From positions 72,060,903 through 72,124,902 of the forward strand of contig CM037781.1 of assembly GCA_021229015.1 (NCBI GenBank): DNA of 64,000 bases, given 5' to 3'. This stretch comes from Solen grandis. Lineage: Eukaryota > Mollusca > Bivalvia > Adapedonta > Solenidae. This document shows, piece by piece, positions 11,689 through 24,900 of the stretch; position 1 is the first letter of the stretch; each line of letters opens with the position of its first letter. Both the position numbers and the translations under genes were made by a program. The notes beneath the pieces were generated by a model that was given only the letters and a program-made list of their open reading frames with translations, ran no database searches and was not told the origin of the DNA.

Positions 11689-13779
11689 ATGCATACACTT
11701 AACTTATCAATATGTATTGCGTTATTGATGTTAATATGTATTTGTTCGAAGTGCCTTGGACAAGACCGTTGGTCTCGAACGGACAACTGTACGGGTGAAT
11801 CCTTTGAATCATGTGGAGATAATCACTGTTGCTGCAGAAAAATATCTCAAGGCGCATTTGCAAAGTGTGTTGGATTCGGAAAACAACTTCAGTATATACC
11901 GTCTTTGCCAAAATTCATAGACAGTTTAACATTCAACAAAAACTATCTTCCTTATATATCCGAACATATTCTGTGCAATATATCTTCACTTGCTCTTATG
12001 AAATTATCGTTATGCGATAACAATATTTTATCTCTGTCACCGTATGCGTTTGTAACCTTTCAAACGATTATTAGTTTGGATTTAGACGATAACCCAGCTA
12101 TAAACCAAGATCAGCTTCGCCTCGCGCTTGGAAACATTAAAAGTGTAAAGACACTGAAACTTGACAACATAGGTTTGAAAAGTTTTAATGACAACATGTT
12201 TGATTCGATAAAATGGCCCAATCTCCACAAAATTTTTATTCGCAGAAACCCCTTACGTACGCTTAGGTGTAGTGCGTTTCAGCCTCTGTATAATTTGAGA
12301 TATCTGGCTGCTTCCAAATGTAATTTGGCGCTAATGTATGTCACAGTAGGACTTAGTCAACTGCGTCACATCGATTTGGAGGAAAACTCGCTTCAAAACC
12401 AACCCGATTTCTGTAGCACCAAAACTCCAAAGTATGCGATGAGGGAACTCGGATATATAAATCTTAGGAAAAATGGTATCAGATTCCTTAATTCAAAATT
12501 ATGGAGTTGTTTATTGAACCTGCATTCTTTGATTCTAGCAGGAAACAAATTAGTTACAATACAGAAAACTTCATTCTCGATATTTCCGAGACTAATCCAT
12601 CTTGATCTAGGGGAAATGACAACGATAAAAACTATCGATGATTGGGCTTTCAATAATTCAAATCTACAAAGAATTCAGCTCAACTCAAACAAATATCAAT
12701 TTCATAAAACCGACATTTTTCAGGGTTTAATTAATCTGAGATCACTAGATATCTCTAGAAATGACTTATACTTGGCGTCCATTGTTCGATTGTTTTCTCC
12801 GCTGAAAAATCTTGAAAAGATTGAAATGATAGACACTAAAGTTCAACAGCTATCCGATGATTTCCTCTGCTTATTTCCAAACTTATCAGAACTTCATGCC
12901 TCCGATAATCTAATAGAAAACATTCATAATTCCTTTAAATCTGTCAGGAAAATATCAAAACTTTTCCTTGACACAAATAGAATTTCAAACATCCAACGCG
13001 AAGATTTACCAGAAAACTTATTAAAAACATTGAAGTACCTTGCCCTCAGTGAAAACGACTTCGACTGCACGTGTTCACTGCGCTGGTTTAGAAACTGGAT
13101 TGCAGTTACAGTTAATCACAGTAATATTTTTTTAAGTGGTTGGCCGCATCACTTCTGGTGCCAAACACCCCGCAGATATCCCTTAGAACAGTTCAATCCT
13201 ACAGAAGTATCCTGCACCACTCACAACTACTTGTGGACTCTTGCACCAGCCATTATCTTCTCTTTCCTTGCCCTCGTGCTCACAAACGTTGTCCTTTACC
13301 GGAAAAGATGGTACCTTAGGTATTGGATATATAAGCTAAGGAAAACGCGTCGAATAAACCCCGAGGAGCAGCATTTTCTTGAAGATGGGGATCACATAAG
13401 ATATGATGGATATGTTGTCTATCATGACGATGATAGTGAGTTTGTCCATAAGGATCTTATAGATATCATGGAAAAGCAGCACAATTTTAAGTTACATGTG
13501 TGGCAACGAGATGCCGATCCAGGAATGAAACTGGAATTGATGTTTGATGGAATACATGCAAGCAGAAATGTCATGTGTGTGGTCTCAAACAATTTCTTGA
13601 AAGATAGCTATTGCTTGTTTCAGCTAAAGGTGGCTTTAGACAGACAAGTGGAAACAGAAAAGGAGTTTTTATTTATCGTCCTTCTGGGTGATATAGATTA
13701 CAAGTCCTTGAGTAAGTACTGGTGTGCCATGCTCACTAACTACCCACAGCTGCGTGGTGTCAAGAGAAGGAGGATATAA
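11689..13779 (+). CDS. Toll-like receptor (single cysteine cluster), TIR end frameshifted
   Basis: A type I innate immune receptor: an LRR ectodomain outside, a TIR domain inside that recruits MyD88-type adaptors. The 696-aa frame shows a signal peptide (about 1-24), an N-terminal cysteine group (about 34-60), some 15 leucine-rich repeats (about 75-455), one LRRCT cluster (FDCTCS near 459, WCQTP near 490, C near 508), a TM helix (about 515-537, LWTLAPAIIFSFLALVLTNV) and a TIR domain from about 571. TIR box 1 is YDGYVVYHDD and box 2 is RDADPG (607-612). The frame stops about 20 residues early after LRGVKRRRI. From 13754 the +1 frame gives a typical TIR tail (WCQEKEDIKRSLFEQKMLDF, then FED and a stop at 13824-13826), so one base seems lost near 13753-13757. 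This is an assembly error or a real truncation removing box 3. The coding region is one exon; ligand unknown. Confidence 0.88.
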   Translation: MHTLNLSICIALLMLICICSKCLGQDRWSRTDNCTGESFESCGDNHCCCRKISQGAFAKCVGFGKQLQYIPSLPKFIDSLTFNKNYLPYISEHILCNISSLALMKLSLCDNNILSLSPYAFVTFQTIISLDLDDNPAINQDQLRLALGNIKSVKTLKLDNIGLKSFNDNMFDSIKWPNLHKIFIRRNPLRTLRCSAFQPLYNLRYLAASKCNLALMYVTVGLSQLRHIDLEENSLQNQPDFCSTKTPKYAMRELGYINLRKNGIRFLNSKLWSCLLNLHSLILAGNKLVTIQKTSFSIFPRLIHLDLGEMTTIKTIDDWAFNNSNLQRIQLNSNKYQFHKTDIFQGLINLRSLDISRNDLYLASIVRLFSPLKNLEKIEMIDTKVQQLSDDFLCLFPNLSELHASDNLIENIHNSFKSVRKISKLFLDTNRISNIQREDLPENLLKTLKYLALSENDFDCTCSLRWFRNWIAVTVNHSNIFLSGWPHHFWCQTPRRYPLEQFNPTEVSCTTHNYLWTLAPAIIFSFLALVLTNVVLYRKRWYLRYWIYKLRKTRRINPEEQHFLEDGDHIRYDGYVVYHDDDSEFVHKDLIDIMEKQHNFKLHVWQRDADPGMKLELMFDGIHASRNVMCVVSNNFLKDSYCLFQLKVALDRQVETEKEFLFIVLLGDIDYKSLSKYWCAMLTNYPQLRGVKRRRI

Positions 13780-13852
13780 AACGGAGCCTGTTTGAGCAAA
13801 AGATGTTGGATTTTTTTGAAGACTGATAATGACTCTACTTTTGTAATACATA

Positions 13853-13877
13853 AATAAATGTGATAATGTAAAATAAA
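13853..13877 (+). terminator. polyadenylation signals of TLR
   Basis: AATAAA occurs at 13853-13858 and again at 13872-13877, about 75-100 nt after the receptor stop codon. This spacing fits a short 3' UTR. Confidence 0.55.
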
Positions 13878-15749
13878 ACTAAATTAATATCTCGAGAAAA
13901 GGTTGGCGTTTTTCAAATAATTTGCAAGTTCATCATGATTGCAGTATAATTGAAATTGTTAATATTAAGTTATGCTATTTTGGAACTATATCAACACCCG
14001 GGGTCACTTTTCTGAGACGTATAAAACATCAATCGGTCAGGCACGGAAGGGCGTTTTTGATTTTTAGAAAAGTGAATATGCCAGAGTAAAGGTTGGACAT
14101 TTCCATATAATAAACATGTATTGAAACCTATTGTTTTGATGGCTCGGAAGTTTGGGGACTCAGTCAAGCAAAATCAGTTGTTAGGAAATATATAATTTTT
14201 TGTTCATCGTTTTTTTTAGTAGCCTCTAGCACTCTTAATGAACATTGTTTCACAATGACAAATTCAATCAATGCCCGACCAGATCAAGTAAAGTCAGATT
14301 AGCAAATTTGGTTTTATTATGTATGGTAAGCACGAGGTGTATTTCACAATGCTTTTTCACAGTTTGTTGGAGCATCGAATTAAAAGACATTTTATATACA
14401 ACTGGAGAAGAAGGATAAGTGAATCCTCCAGCATTTTACTTAATCACTGAAACATTTTCTTACTTGGAATACCAATTTATCTTAAACATGTTAGTGGCAA
14501 ATGTCATCGTGTGAATCTACTTAATATTCATAGGAAACGTAGATACAGGCATATGGAAAAAAAAGCTTTGACTTCCATTTTCTCTTTGAATGCCCATGAT
14601 ATGATAAAATCAGGTGAATGTATATTCTTAAATTGTTTTATCGAAATGTTTCTTTAATTTATTCGTAGAAATTTGCTTGCGTATCTTTTAATGTTGTAAA
14701 ACATGAGTATTGATTAAAACTACATTGTAAACATTTTTATATAATACAGATTGATATGCAAGTAAAAGTGGGTTATACTATACACTTGACTTTGTATGAA
14801 CGTTGTTGTCAATACTAGATTGATTATATTTCATAATTTGTTTGATACAGGTTGATATATAGTCAAATGTTTATCAACTACATATTGTATCATTAAAGTA
14901 AGGTCATACTCTTAACATTTACAAAATTTTAAGATACTTAATATTTTCTGACCACATAAAATTTTGCGAATATATCAACACTGATTCTAGACTATAGNNN
15001 NNNNNNNNNNNNNNNNNNNNNNNNNNNNNNNNNNNNNNNNNNNNNNNNNNNNNNNNNNNNNNNNNNNNNNNNNNNNNNNNNNNNNNNNNNNNNNNNNACT
15101 ACATATTTCTTTCCAACTGAACTGTGTTAGGAACAAAAACAACATCAAACTGCAACATTATATACAACAAGAAACCTAATGGATGTTTTCACCACAATCA
15201 TTGTATGCTTATACACAGAGAGTCTTTATCTTTCAATCTCTAATTTTTCGACTGGCGGCCATTTTGAATCTCTTCACTAGACCCTGTCATATTCATCCCT
15301 ATTTTCATTATGGGTATATTATTGTTCTTTTTGTTACTTTGTCTGTTTTCATCAGAAATAAAATGGCTGCCAGCACAGTGAGAAAAGTGGAAGACTAAAA
15401 TCTTTATTGGAAAATATTGTTTTCAGTGACATATGCCAGGACCTGTGTTCCAAATCTGATATGTTTTGTATGTAAATAAACCTTTCTTCAAATATTCTCA
15501 TTTCAAGAAAAGGGTAAAGGAGCGAAAAATTTACTCATATTTTTTTAGTATGCTTACAGAAATAGAAAAAAAGAGTTAATATGTGAATGATAATAGAGGA
15601 GTCTTCCATTTCGCTCACACTTAGTTTTAATTTGCTTTGGCTTTCACTGTTCTCCTGTTGTAACCATTCTTTTCATCATTTCATCATTTCATCATTTCTT
15701 TTTCCATCTCTTTGCTGACTTCTAACAACTTACCGATGGGTTTTTCCAG
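13878..15749. other. intergenic or teneurin intron, with assembly gap
   Basis: No exon was recognised. Teneurin EGF1-3 exons would be expected upstream of 15750 but no matching cysteine-rich frame is visible; they may lie in the unsequenced gap or outside the window. Confidence 0.5.
14998..15097. other. assembly gap (100 N)
   Basis: Exactly 100 consecutive N. A round 100 is conventionally a gap of unknown size, so the distance between the TLR and teneurin genes is not reliable and the join is not proven by sequence. Confidence 0.97.
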
Positions 15750-15965
15750 TGGACTGTCTACTACCTAACTGTTCGGGTAATGGAGTGTGTGTGCTGGGGC
15801 AGTGCACGTGCTACAAGGGGTATAAGGGTACCGACTGCAGCATCCCCGATAAGATTAATATCACGCACGTGTGTGCGAAAGATTGCTCGGGTCACGGGCT
15901 GTATAATGTTGAAGAAGGAAAATGCGAATGTGAGAGGCTATTTATTGGTGTTGACTGTGAGACAG
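15750..15965 (+). CDS. Teneurin exon: EGF repeats 4-5
   Basis: Acceptor TTTTTCCAG ends at 15749; donor GTAAAT begins at 15966; phase 1 in and out. The first repeat ([13 protein letters not shown]...) has six cysteines. The second ([19 protein letters not shown]...) lacks the third cysteine, with Tyr in the GLYN stretch. That is the odd-cysteine signature of teneurin EGF5 (GTY in vertebrates), whose spare cysteine links two chains into a dimer. This fixes the exon as EGF4-5. Confidence 0.9.
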
Positions 15966-18900
15966 GTAAATGAAACCGCCTGACCTGCATTTGGATGGCT
16001 TCTGAATGCATCCATTGTTTGGAACCCCTCTGTTTTAGCCCTCCTGTTTATACATATGGCATGGAGTTACATTGCAGCCCTCACATTATATTACAAGTTA
16101 TTTCGATTTCTCAAATAATAACATGTCCGCAGTTCATCTAACAATGTGTACATGTATGGAAATGTATTGTTCATAATATGAATGTCAAGTTACTTCCGTG
16201 TATAAATATGAATGAAGACCCCAAATCTTATATCAAGCATTTTTGAGACTCGTGTCTTTCTCTGTAACTACTGTAGTCTATTAACAACATGTCATACTGG
16301 CCTTGTTTCTATAGTAACATCTCTTGTAGTCTCGGATAAATTACTAATTGTTGAATTAACACAGGTGGAGGGGCAAGATACTAACTCTGTAGCAGTCTAG
16401 AAACTAACATGTCCTGAAATAGATGTGATCACTAGTCCAGTTTTGGTGCTAGAAGAGTTCAAAAAGGGGAGGTAATCTGAATGGCTATGTCTGCTGGGTT
16501 GTGTCCCTTACAGTAGAAAGGTCTGGAGTTCAGATCCTGATACTTGAGTCCAGCAAGCAGTGAAGCAAGCTAGGATTTGGCCATGATCACTGGTTTTTAA
16601 ATGTCACGCCCTTCAGTTTTGCTTGTGAATTCTTTAGACTGTGCATTTTCAGGGAGAGTTTGTTAAAAGTTTTCATGTCATGCAGGTCATTTCATTTAAA
16701 GTTTGTTTTGATCATTTTTTATTATTCTCCTGTTTCATGATTTTTTTTTTCTTTTTCAGTTGTTCATGACATATTTTCAGCTAGAATAATGTAGTTCCTT
16801 GTTTTTTATTCTTCAGAGTTTACATGTCATTGGTATGTAAATGCAAGAAGCTGTGCAACAGATGGTGTCTTGAAGTTGGTATTATAAAGAAATGTATTGA
16901 AATGATAATCATTTTCATCATAAAATTTTTCTGGGTTTCTTCTACAAACTCTGAACTTTCCTATGTTGTGTATACACACAATTCAGATTTTTGAAACACA
17001 AGATAATTTGCTGATAGCTACTGTCTACTAATGGAGAAGTGAAATGTTAGAAAATGAAAAACATATTGACACAAAGTCTGTTGCATTTAGCCTCCTGTGT
17101 GTTGCAGCCATTTTTGTTTCCTGTAGTGTCCCAGCATGCAACTGCACCATTACCATTCCTGTCTCCATAGCAATAGCACTTCGTATGTTTTACTGCACTG
17201 TCCATGATGTAGCTTTTTCAGTCTTATAATTATGAAGACTGATTCACAGCCGGGATTGTTGTTTCCGTAATGGAGTAAATTGCACAACTATTTTCTGTCA
17301 TCTTCATAGCATTTTAATGACTTCAGAGCCAGTATTTGAATGTGATTTATCAATTTTTGACAGTTTCTGTTGACAAAAAGAGACATTTATACTCCTAAAT
17401 GTGATTCTTTGTGTAGCATGTATTCCGTCTGGAACCACTATGGGACGTTTGTAAAGAAATTTACCACACAATGAATATCATTAGGAATAATACCCATGTG
17501 ACCAGTATAAAATATTTAGAAAGGGCAGGGTAGTCTAGTGGTAGCCACTAGCGTACATGATCGCAGATCTGAAGCCCATTAAGTTGTTACAATTTCATGA
17601 TTTCCTGAGGCATAAATTACTGGTCCAGCCCAGGGGCCATCAAGAGGTATTAGTAAATATTCTAACATCTGTTTTCCCAATCAATGTTAAAAGACATGTT
17701 TTAAAATGTGCAGGCTGAACAGGTTTTATACTGGTCACACAGGGTTTTCCATTTCTAACTACATGTACTATTCTGACCAGACTGGGAGTGGTTCCCATCC
17801 TGATGGGACAGGGTATATTATCATGGTAAAAAATGCAGAATTTAAGTGGTAAAGTGGTAGATACTAAATATATTAAGGAATGACTGCAGAAATATTGGTA
17901 TTTATCTTAAATATGGATTGGATAGGTATATAATACATGTATAATGGTGCAATGTCACTAATGCAAGATAAAGATTGAACTAACGAAGCATTGAAATACC
18001 CTTAGCTTCTTATATAGTTTGTTTCTTTGCCAGATTTCTTTTTTTGGTTTGTTTTCAAGCTAGTTTACCTCAATTAAAGATTTTTGTCTTTGCTCTGTTA
18101 GTTAGGTTTTCTATTATAGTATTTTTTTAAAAAAAAAAATGTTATGCAATTGAAAACTCTTATCTCTTGTTGGTTAAGGTTTTCCGTCTTTATTTTCTGT
18201 TATTGCCTAGTTTTATAAACTTTTATCAGCACAAATGGTGAATGTCAAATAAGATTTATGAATTAGATGATAATAGCCTAATATTTTAAGAAATTGATAC
18301 TTGAATCACAAATGAGAAACTAAAGGATTACATGCCAAGAATAACCACAGCTATTTTCAATTTAATTTGCATTGTATTTCAGTTTTAGAACCCTGGTTAT
18401 TGTCTGAGAAGGTAGATTTTAAAAATAAATAAAAATTGAGGATTATTTTGTCTCATGATGACACAGCTAATTAGTGATAATCACTGAATGTAGATAGAAA
18501 TTCCTGATTAGGTCCTGCCATTACCTGTACTCATATGTAATTACTGGCCATCATTTGCAGAAGTCTGCCGATTACAGTGTTACCACGGATACTGTGGGAA
18601 TCAGAAATGTAATTGCGATGAAGGCTGGAGTGGCGCCCTCTGTGACCAGCTGAGATGTGACTCGCGATGTGATGGCGTCCGCGGTTTCTGTAACAATGGT
18701 ACCTGTGAGTGCCGTAAAGGCTGGAATGGAAAACACTGCAGTCTAGGTATTGAGTTTCTCCACTTGCAGCCACTGTCCACAAATGAAAGAAATTCTAATA
18801 ACAATAGTGAACAGTAGCAATGGGGAATAAGCCCGATTCTTTCGAGTTTTCTTATGCAAGAGTTATCTTTCTTGAATATTTTTGGTAAATTATAAGAAAG

Positions 18901-21900
18901 TCCATTGGAAATGGTGTGCAGACCATGAAAATGTCCTAGATGCATAATTATGGAAATTGAAGAAGATGGGGTATTTTTATGTTCAGCATTATTTACTGCA
19001 GATGGTTGGGTACTTTAGGAAGTTAAACTGTACATGTTGTGCTAATTCTAACTAAAAGGCTCAAGGTATTTACATGTCAGGTCAGATTGATTTTTGTTTG
19101 AATAGAATGTATATTATTATACCTATGTATATTTTATTTAGAAGAGTCAAGAAGTAATAAAAACCAAAGAAGTTTCAGTTTCAGGGAGGTGCAGAATAAC
19201 TTGGGGGAGGGGGGACGTTTAGTTAGAAATATGAAATATTCTACAGATGGCGATGGCATAAAACAACGCTCTACCTAATTTTGTGGTTTCTGTTATGATT
19301 ATTTTATAATAATGAAGATGAGTCTCAGACTGGTATGGAGACAGTAATCAGTATAAAGTTTCAAGTCTGTCCAGGATTAATTGTGATAACTTACATCCCA
19401 ATACTCAGACAAACCATGTGCTATGTTCTCTATTCCAGATGGATGTCCAAATGACTGCAGTAACAACGGAATCTGTCAGCTGAACGGGCCTGGGTGGTCA
19501 TGTAAGTGTCGCGACGGCTGGAAGGGCGATGCATGTGACCTCTCCATGGAAACCGCCTGCAACGATCACACTGACAATGATGAAGGTGAGGTTGCACAAG
19601 ATGAACTCTATTTTTGTGCTGATTTTACAAAATTTAATATTCATTTTAATGTACATGTATTAGCAATTTTATTACCTATTTGTGATAGGTTTAGATAGGT
19701 TTAGAAATTATCATTTGCAGATTTGTTAAAGAATTTAATTAATCATTTGCAGATTTGTTAAAGAATTTAATTAAAGATAACTGTGATTTTGGGTAAAACT
19801 TTACCTACCTACATTATGAAAGCATATTGCATATGTTGATTGAATGACCATGTCTGTATTCTACAGATGGTCTGCGTGACTGTATGGACCCTGACTGCTG
19901 TTCGAGTCCCGAATGTGCCGTTGACCTGTACTGTAGTGCTTCACCGGACCCTGTAGACATTTTACTGCGAAAACAGCCCCCTTCACCGACTTCCTCTTTC
20001 TACGACAAACTGAAGTTCCTCGTAGAGGAGAACAGTGTGCAGATGGAGACGTCGAAAAATGCGTTCAATGAAAGGTTTGTTGGCATAGTCAGTTGCTGAT
20101 AAGTCTGATAGAGGTGTGGTAGAAAATGCTTATTAGGCAGTTTAAAATAATCAATTCAGTATCCTTTGATTTTTGTAAATTCTTGAAATACTGGAACACA
20201 AAAAGACGTATTTAGTTTGATGATAAAACATTATTATACATTATTCAGTGGTATTAGTTGTTAAGTACTATATGTAAAGTATTGAACACCTGTGTATTCA
20301 GCCAAGCCTCGGTGATCCGCGGGAAGGTACAGGGACGAGATGGGACCCCACTGGTCGGAGTGCGAGTGGACATTGACAAACAGCCCTTGTATGGCTATAC
20401 ACGGACACGACAACATGGATTGTAAGTGGACAATTTCTGTCTTCATTAATATTTTTTCTGAATTTATTTGATATTCATATCTTATTTAAATCTATAGAAT
20501 TTAGTAGTGATATTTATTCGTTAATACTGGTTTTTTATTATCTTAATTTGTGTTCAATCTCAAGCTACAAGCAGTGTTAAGTATTGTTGTTAGTATTGAT
20601 GTAAATGGTTTGTAATATTCTTGTATAGATAATGTTAAAATGATATTGCACTCTGTCAGGTTTGACATCCTGGTGAATGGTGGAGGATCTGTGACCCTGG
20701 AGTTCTCACGGCAACCGTTCTTGACTCGCACAGAGAGTGTGCTGGTGCCCTGGAACCAGATCATCACCATGGAAACTGTCATCATGGTGCTGTCAGATAG
20801 TGAAATAGTGACCCCTGACCCTGAACTCTGTGGGGTCATCCATGAGCACTACACCCTAACACCTGTGGTCTTGTCGACATGGCAACACACTCAACTGGGG
20901 TCATGTCCAGAGAAAAGCACAATCATCCCAGAGTCACAGGTCAGTGTGCGTTTTATGAGTTCATCTCATTTACTTTGGAGCTGATGCATTTCTTATGGTG
21001 TCAACAAGTTAATCTGCATAGAGTTCTCTAGACTGTCACTTTAACTGCTATGTTGTTTTTCTCTTGCCTTTTTAGTCTTGTGAAAGCTTACAGGTAAAAT
21101 ATGAAATGAAATATAAAACCATATATTTTTACTACCTATATTCATGTATGTCTTATGCTAATTGATATGTAGATATTGGGTGATGTTATCATGACGTTAC
21201 TAATGGAGTTACCTTGTGGGCTTCAGGTGTTACAGGAGAGTATCGGGATCCCAGGGACGGGTGTGAACCTTGTGTACCACAGCAGCGAGACAGTCGGGTA
21301 CCGGTCAGTCATCATGATCCAGATGACACCCAAGGACATGCCGTCCACTCTCAGTGTTGTGCACCTGCGTGTCTCTGTTGAGGGGAACCAGTTTGAGGCA
21401 ACATTTGAAGCTGACCCGGAGCTGAAGTACACCTATGCCTGGGATAGACGCAATGCCTACAGACAGAAGGTGTATGGCATTGTCCCCGTCAGAGGTAAAC
21501 CACCTTCCATTGAATACATGTATAGCTTTAATAGTAATAGTTGCATATTTGAATCTGATCATAAAAAAACAAAAATCTTACAGACTTTAATAAAAGAAAT
21601 GAAGTGCTCTTTTGTTATTTTTTTTTAAACATATTTGAATATTTTTTTTATATTATATTATCATATTATCTTTTCAATGGTATAATATTTCAATTAGTTT
21701 AGAAATATGTATTTACGAAAAAAAGGAGAATTTTAATTATTTATTTTCATAATACCATGTATAATATTTCTTATTTTCTCGCCATCAGTAACATATGATT
21801 ACCAGTATATATGTTTTCTTCCTGCAGTAAATGTGGGGTACCAGTACAAGGGCTGTAACTTTGTGTTCTGGGAGTCCCGCAGCACCACCATGAGTGGGTT

Positions 21901-24900
21901 CGATCTCTCCTCCTCTGAGATTGGCCACTGGAACCTCGACATCCACCACACCTACAACTTCCAAGAAGGTGAGTAGTGAAACAGATTTATGTCCAAATAA
22001 GTTGAGTATTGGCGATTAAACATTAAACTTTTATACATCATCTTTCCAACTCTTCAACTCTTAGAGTGTTAGGGTTCACTCACAAACCATGAGCTTTTCA
22101 AATGCTTGTAAAAATATTTCAATTAAATCATCAAATTATCCAAAAGCTACTCTGGGATATCATTTGACCTGATTTACATGAAGGTCTTGCCCTAGCCATG
22201 AATGGGAAAATAATGCCTAAAGAGTAGATAAAGGTGGGATATTAAATTTTCACTACAAATCTAAAATTGGTAGATTTGTAGACCCAACATGTTTCTAGTA
22301 TATCTTCAATGTGAACCTGTATCACCCCACCAGGTATTCTCCACAAGGGAGACGGCACCAACATATACATGAAGGAGAAGCCCAAGAAGCTGGTCAGTAT
22401 CCTGGGTAACGGTATCCGTCGCCGTGCCGACTGCGATGGTTGTAACGGCCCCGCTAAGGACAACCGTCTCCTCTCCCCACTCTCTCTTGCCAGCAGCCGT
22501 GACGGCAGTCTCTATGTCTGGGATTACAACTTCATCCGCAAACTGTCACCCAGCAGGGAGGAAATTGCAAGCATTCTACAGATTGGGTAAGTATTTCTTT
22601 TTACCGGATATTTGTTGTTAGCAAATTTGTTGCTTTGAACTGTCTGTTAGGACTTGTTTGCAGCACTCTTAAATAGATTGCTCTGTATGACAAGTGAAAT
22701 CCTGTGAAAAGAATATTAGTCCCCTACCGGTGTTTACACCAGAGGGGACTATAGGTTTGCCCTCCGTCTGTCCGTCCGTCCGTCCGTCTGTCCGTCCGTC
22801 TGTCTGTCCGCTCAAATCTGGATCCCGCGATAACTTAATAACTAAGCAAGCTAACTTGATGAAACTTGGTATATGACTAGATGGCAATGTGTAGATTATG
22901 CACGTCATTTTATTTTTGTTCTTCGACTAAAATTGTGGTTGCTATGGTAACGGAAATAGTGAAAATATGGCAAAAATGGGATCCTGTGATAACTAAGCAA
23001 GCTAACTTGATGAAACTTGGTATATGACTAGATGGCAATGTGGAGATTATGCACTTCATTTTATTTTTGTTCTTCGACTAAAATTGTGGTTGCTATGGTA
23101 ATGGAAATAGTGAAAATATGGCAAAAATGGGACCCCGCGATAACTAAGCAAGCTAACTTGATGAAACTTGGTATATGACTAGATGGCAATGTGTAGATTA
23201 TGCACGTCATTTTATTTTTGTTCTTCGACTAAAATTGTGGTTGCTATGGTAATGGAAATAGTGAAAATATGGCAAAAATGGGACCCGCGATAACTAAGCA
23301 AGCTAACTTGATGAAACTTGTATATGACTAGATGGCAATGTGTAGATTATGCACGTCATTTTATTTTTGTTCTTCGACTAAAATTGTGGGCTTGCTTATA
23401 AATGGTCGCGTAACGGCAAATAGTGAAAATTGGAAGAAAATGCAATGTGGAATTGATTACCATATTGAGTCAAGGTGGAGCCGGTAGGGGACTTTATGTG
23501 TTGCATACAACACCAGTTACTTGTTTCTCAAAGAAAAAACAATTTTTAGGTAAATTTCAGCATATCTTAATGTGTACATTGTAAGTAGATTTATGATGAA
23601 ATAAGGCATCAGCAATTTTGAAGAAAGCTGTATCCCTTGTACTTCTTAAAAAGAATTGATCTGGTTCAAATGTCTTTCTGTCCAATCACTTTCACACATC
23701 TTTTCTGTACACCAGGTCGTTTACGTCCCACAAGCCCTATATGACTGTGAGCCCAGTGGACAGTAGACTGTACATCTCTGATTACAAGAACAAGCGCATC
23801 ATTCACGTAAAGACTATGGGGCCAGTCCGTGACCTCCAGGAGAACTTTGAGGTCGTGGCGGGGACCGGAGAAGAATGTACCCCCGGGGAGAGAGACCTGT
23901 GTGGGGACGGCAAGGCTGCCCTAACAGCCAGGTTCACACACCTGAAAGGTAATGCATATACAGACCAGTATAAAGGAAGTTAGTATTTAGATGTAGTAGC
24001 TTACATGATATCTTAATGATTTCTTGCTTTTTCCAATTTTGGTTATTTTCTGACCTTGTGGTTAGTTATACTGTCTATTAAATTTAGTTTTGGTGTCTCT
24101 TTAGGTATTGCTATTAACAAAGATGGCGTGATCTACATTGCGGACGGAGCCAATATTCGTATGATCGATACAGATGGTGTCATCTCGACTGTGATTGGCT
24201 CACAGGCTCAGCCGCGGGCATGGAAACCCATGTCATGTGACCAGAGTATACCATCCAAAGAGGTATGCTGTCACTTATTCTCATTTCATGTTTTCATCTA
24301 AATATTTTATGGGTTTTTTTTTTAAGAAATGAAAATATTTTTCAATTCCATTATAGTAAAATAGTGGCTGTAAGTCATATTAAAAGAGACTTACATACTT
24401 ATATCATTGCTTTGATATGTTTGTGTGTTTCAGGCCCGTCTGCATTGGCCAACAGCCCTTGCTATCGACCCACTGGACGATACACTCCACATTCTTGACG
24501 ACAACATTGTGGTAAAGCTGACAAAGGATGATAGGGTGGTGATTGTTGCTGGGCGACCACTCACATGTCCCCAGAAGGATGTCAATTTCCTGCCATCAGG
24601 TGTCCTTACAGATGACGATCAAGCTTCAAGCATGCAGCAGACGTGTCTCTTGTACAGCCAGAGGGAATCTCATTTGGTCCAAATGGTGACCTCTACATCA
24701 TAGAAAGTGATACTCATCATATAAACCGTGTGAGAGTCGTCACAACAGATGGAAGGATCCATCATTTTGCTGGCACCAAGTCCAAATGTGACTGTAAACA
24801 GAGCAACTGTCGCTGTTATGACCCGACAGAGTCGTCTGCTGCACAAGCATTATTTGAAGAACTGACAGCCATAACGGTCACTCCGGATGGAATTGTTCAT

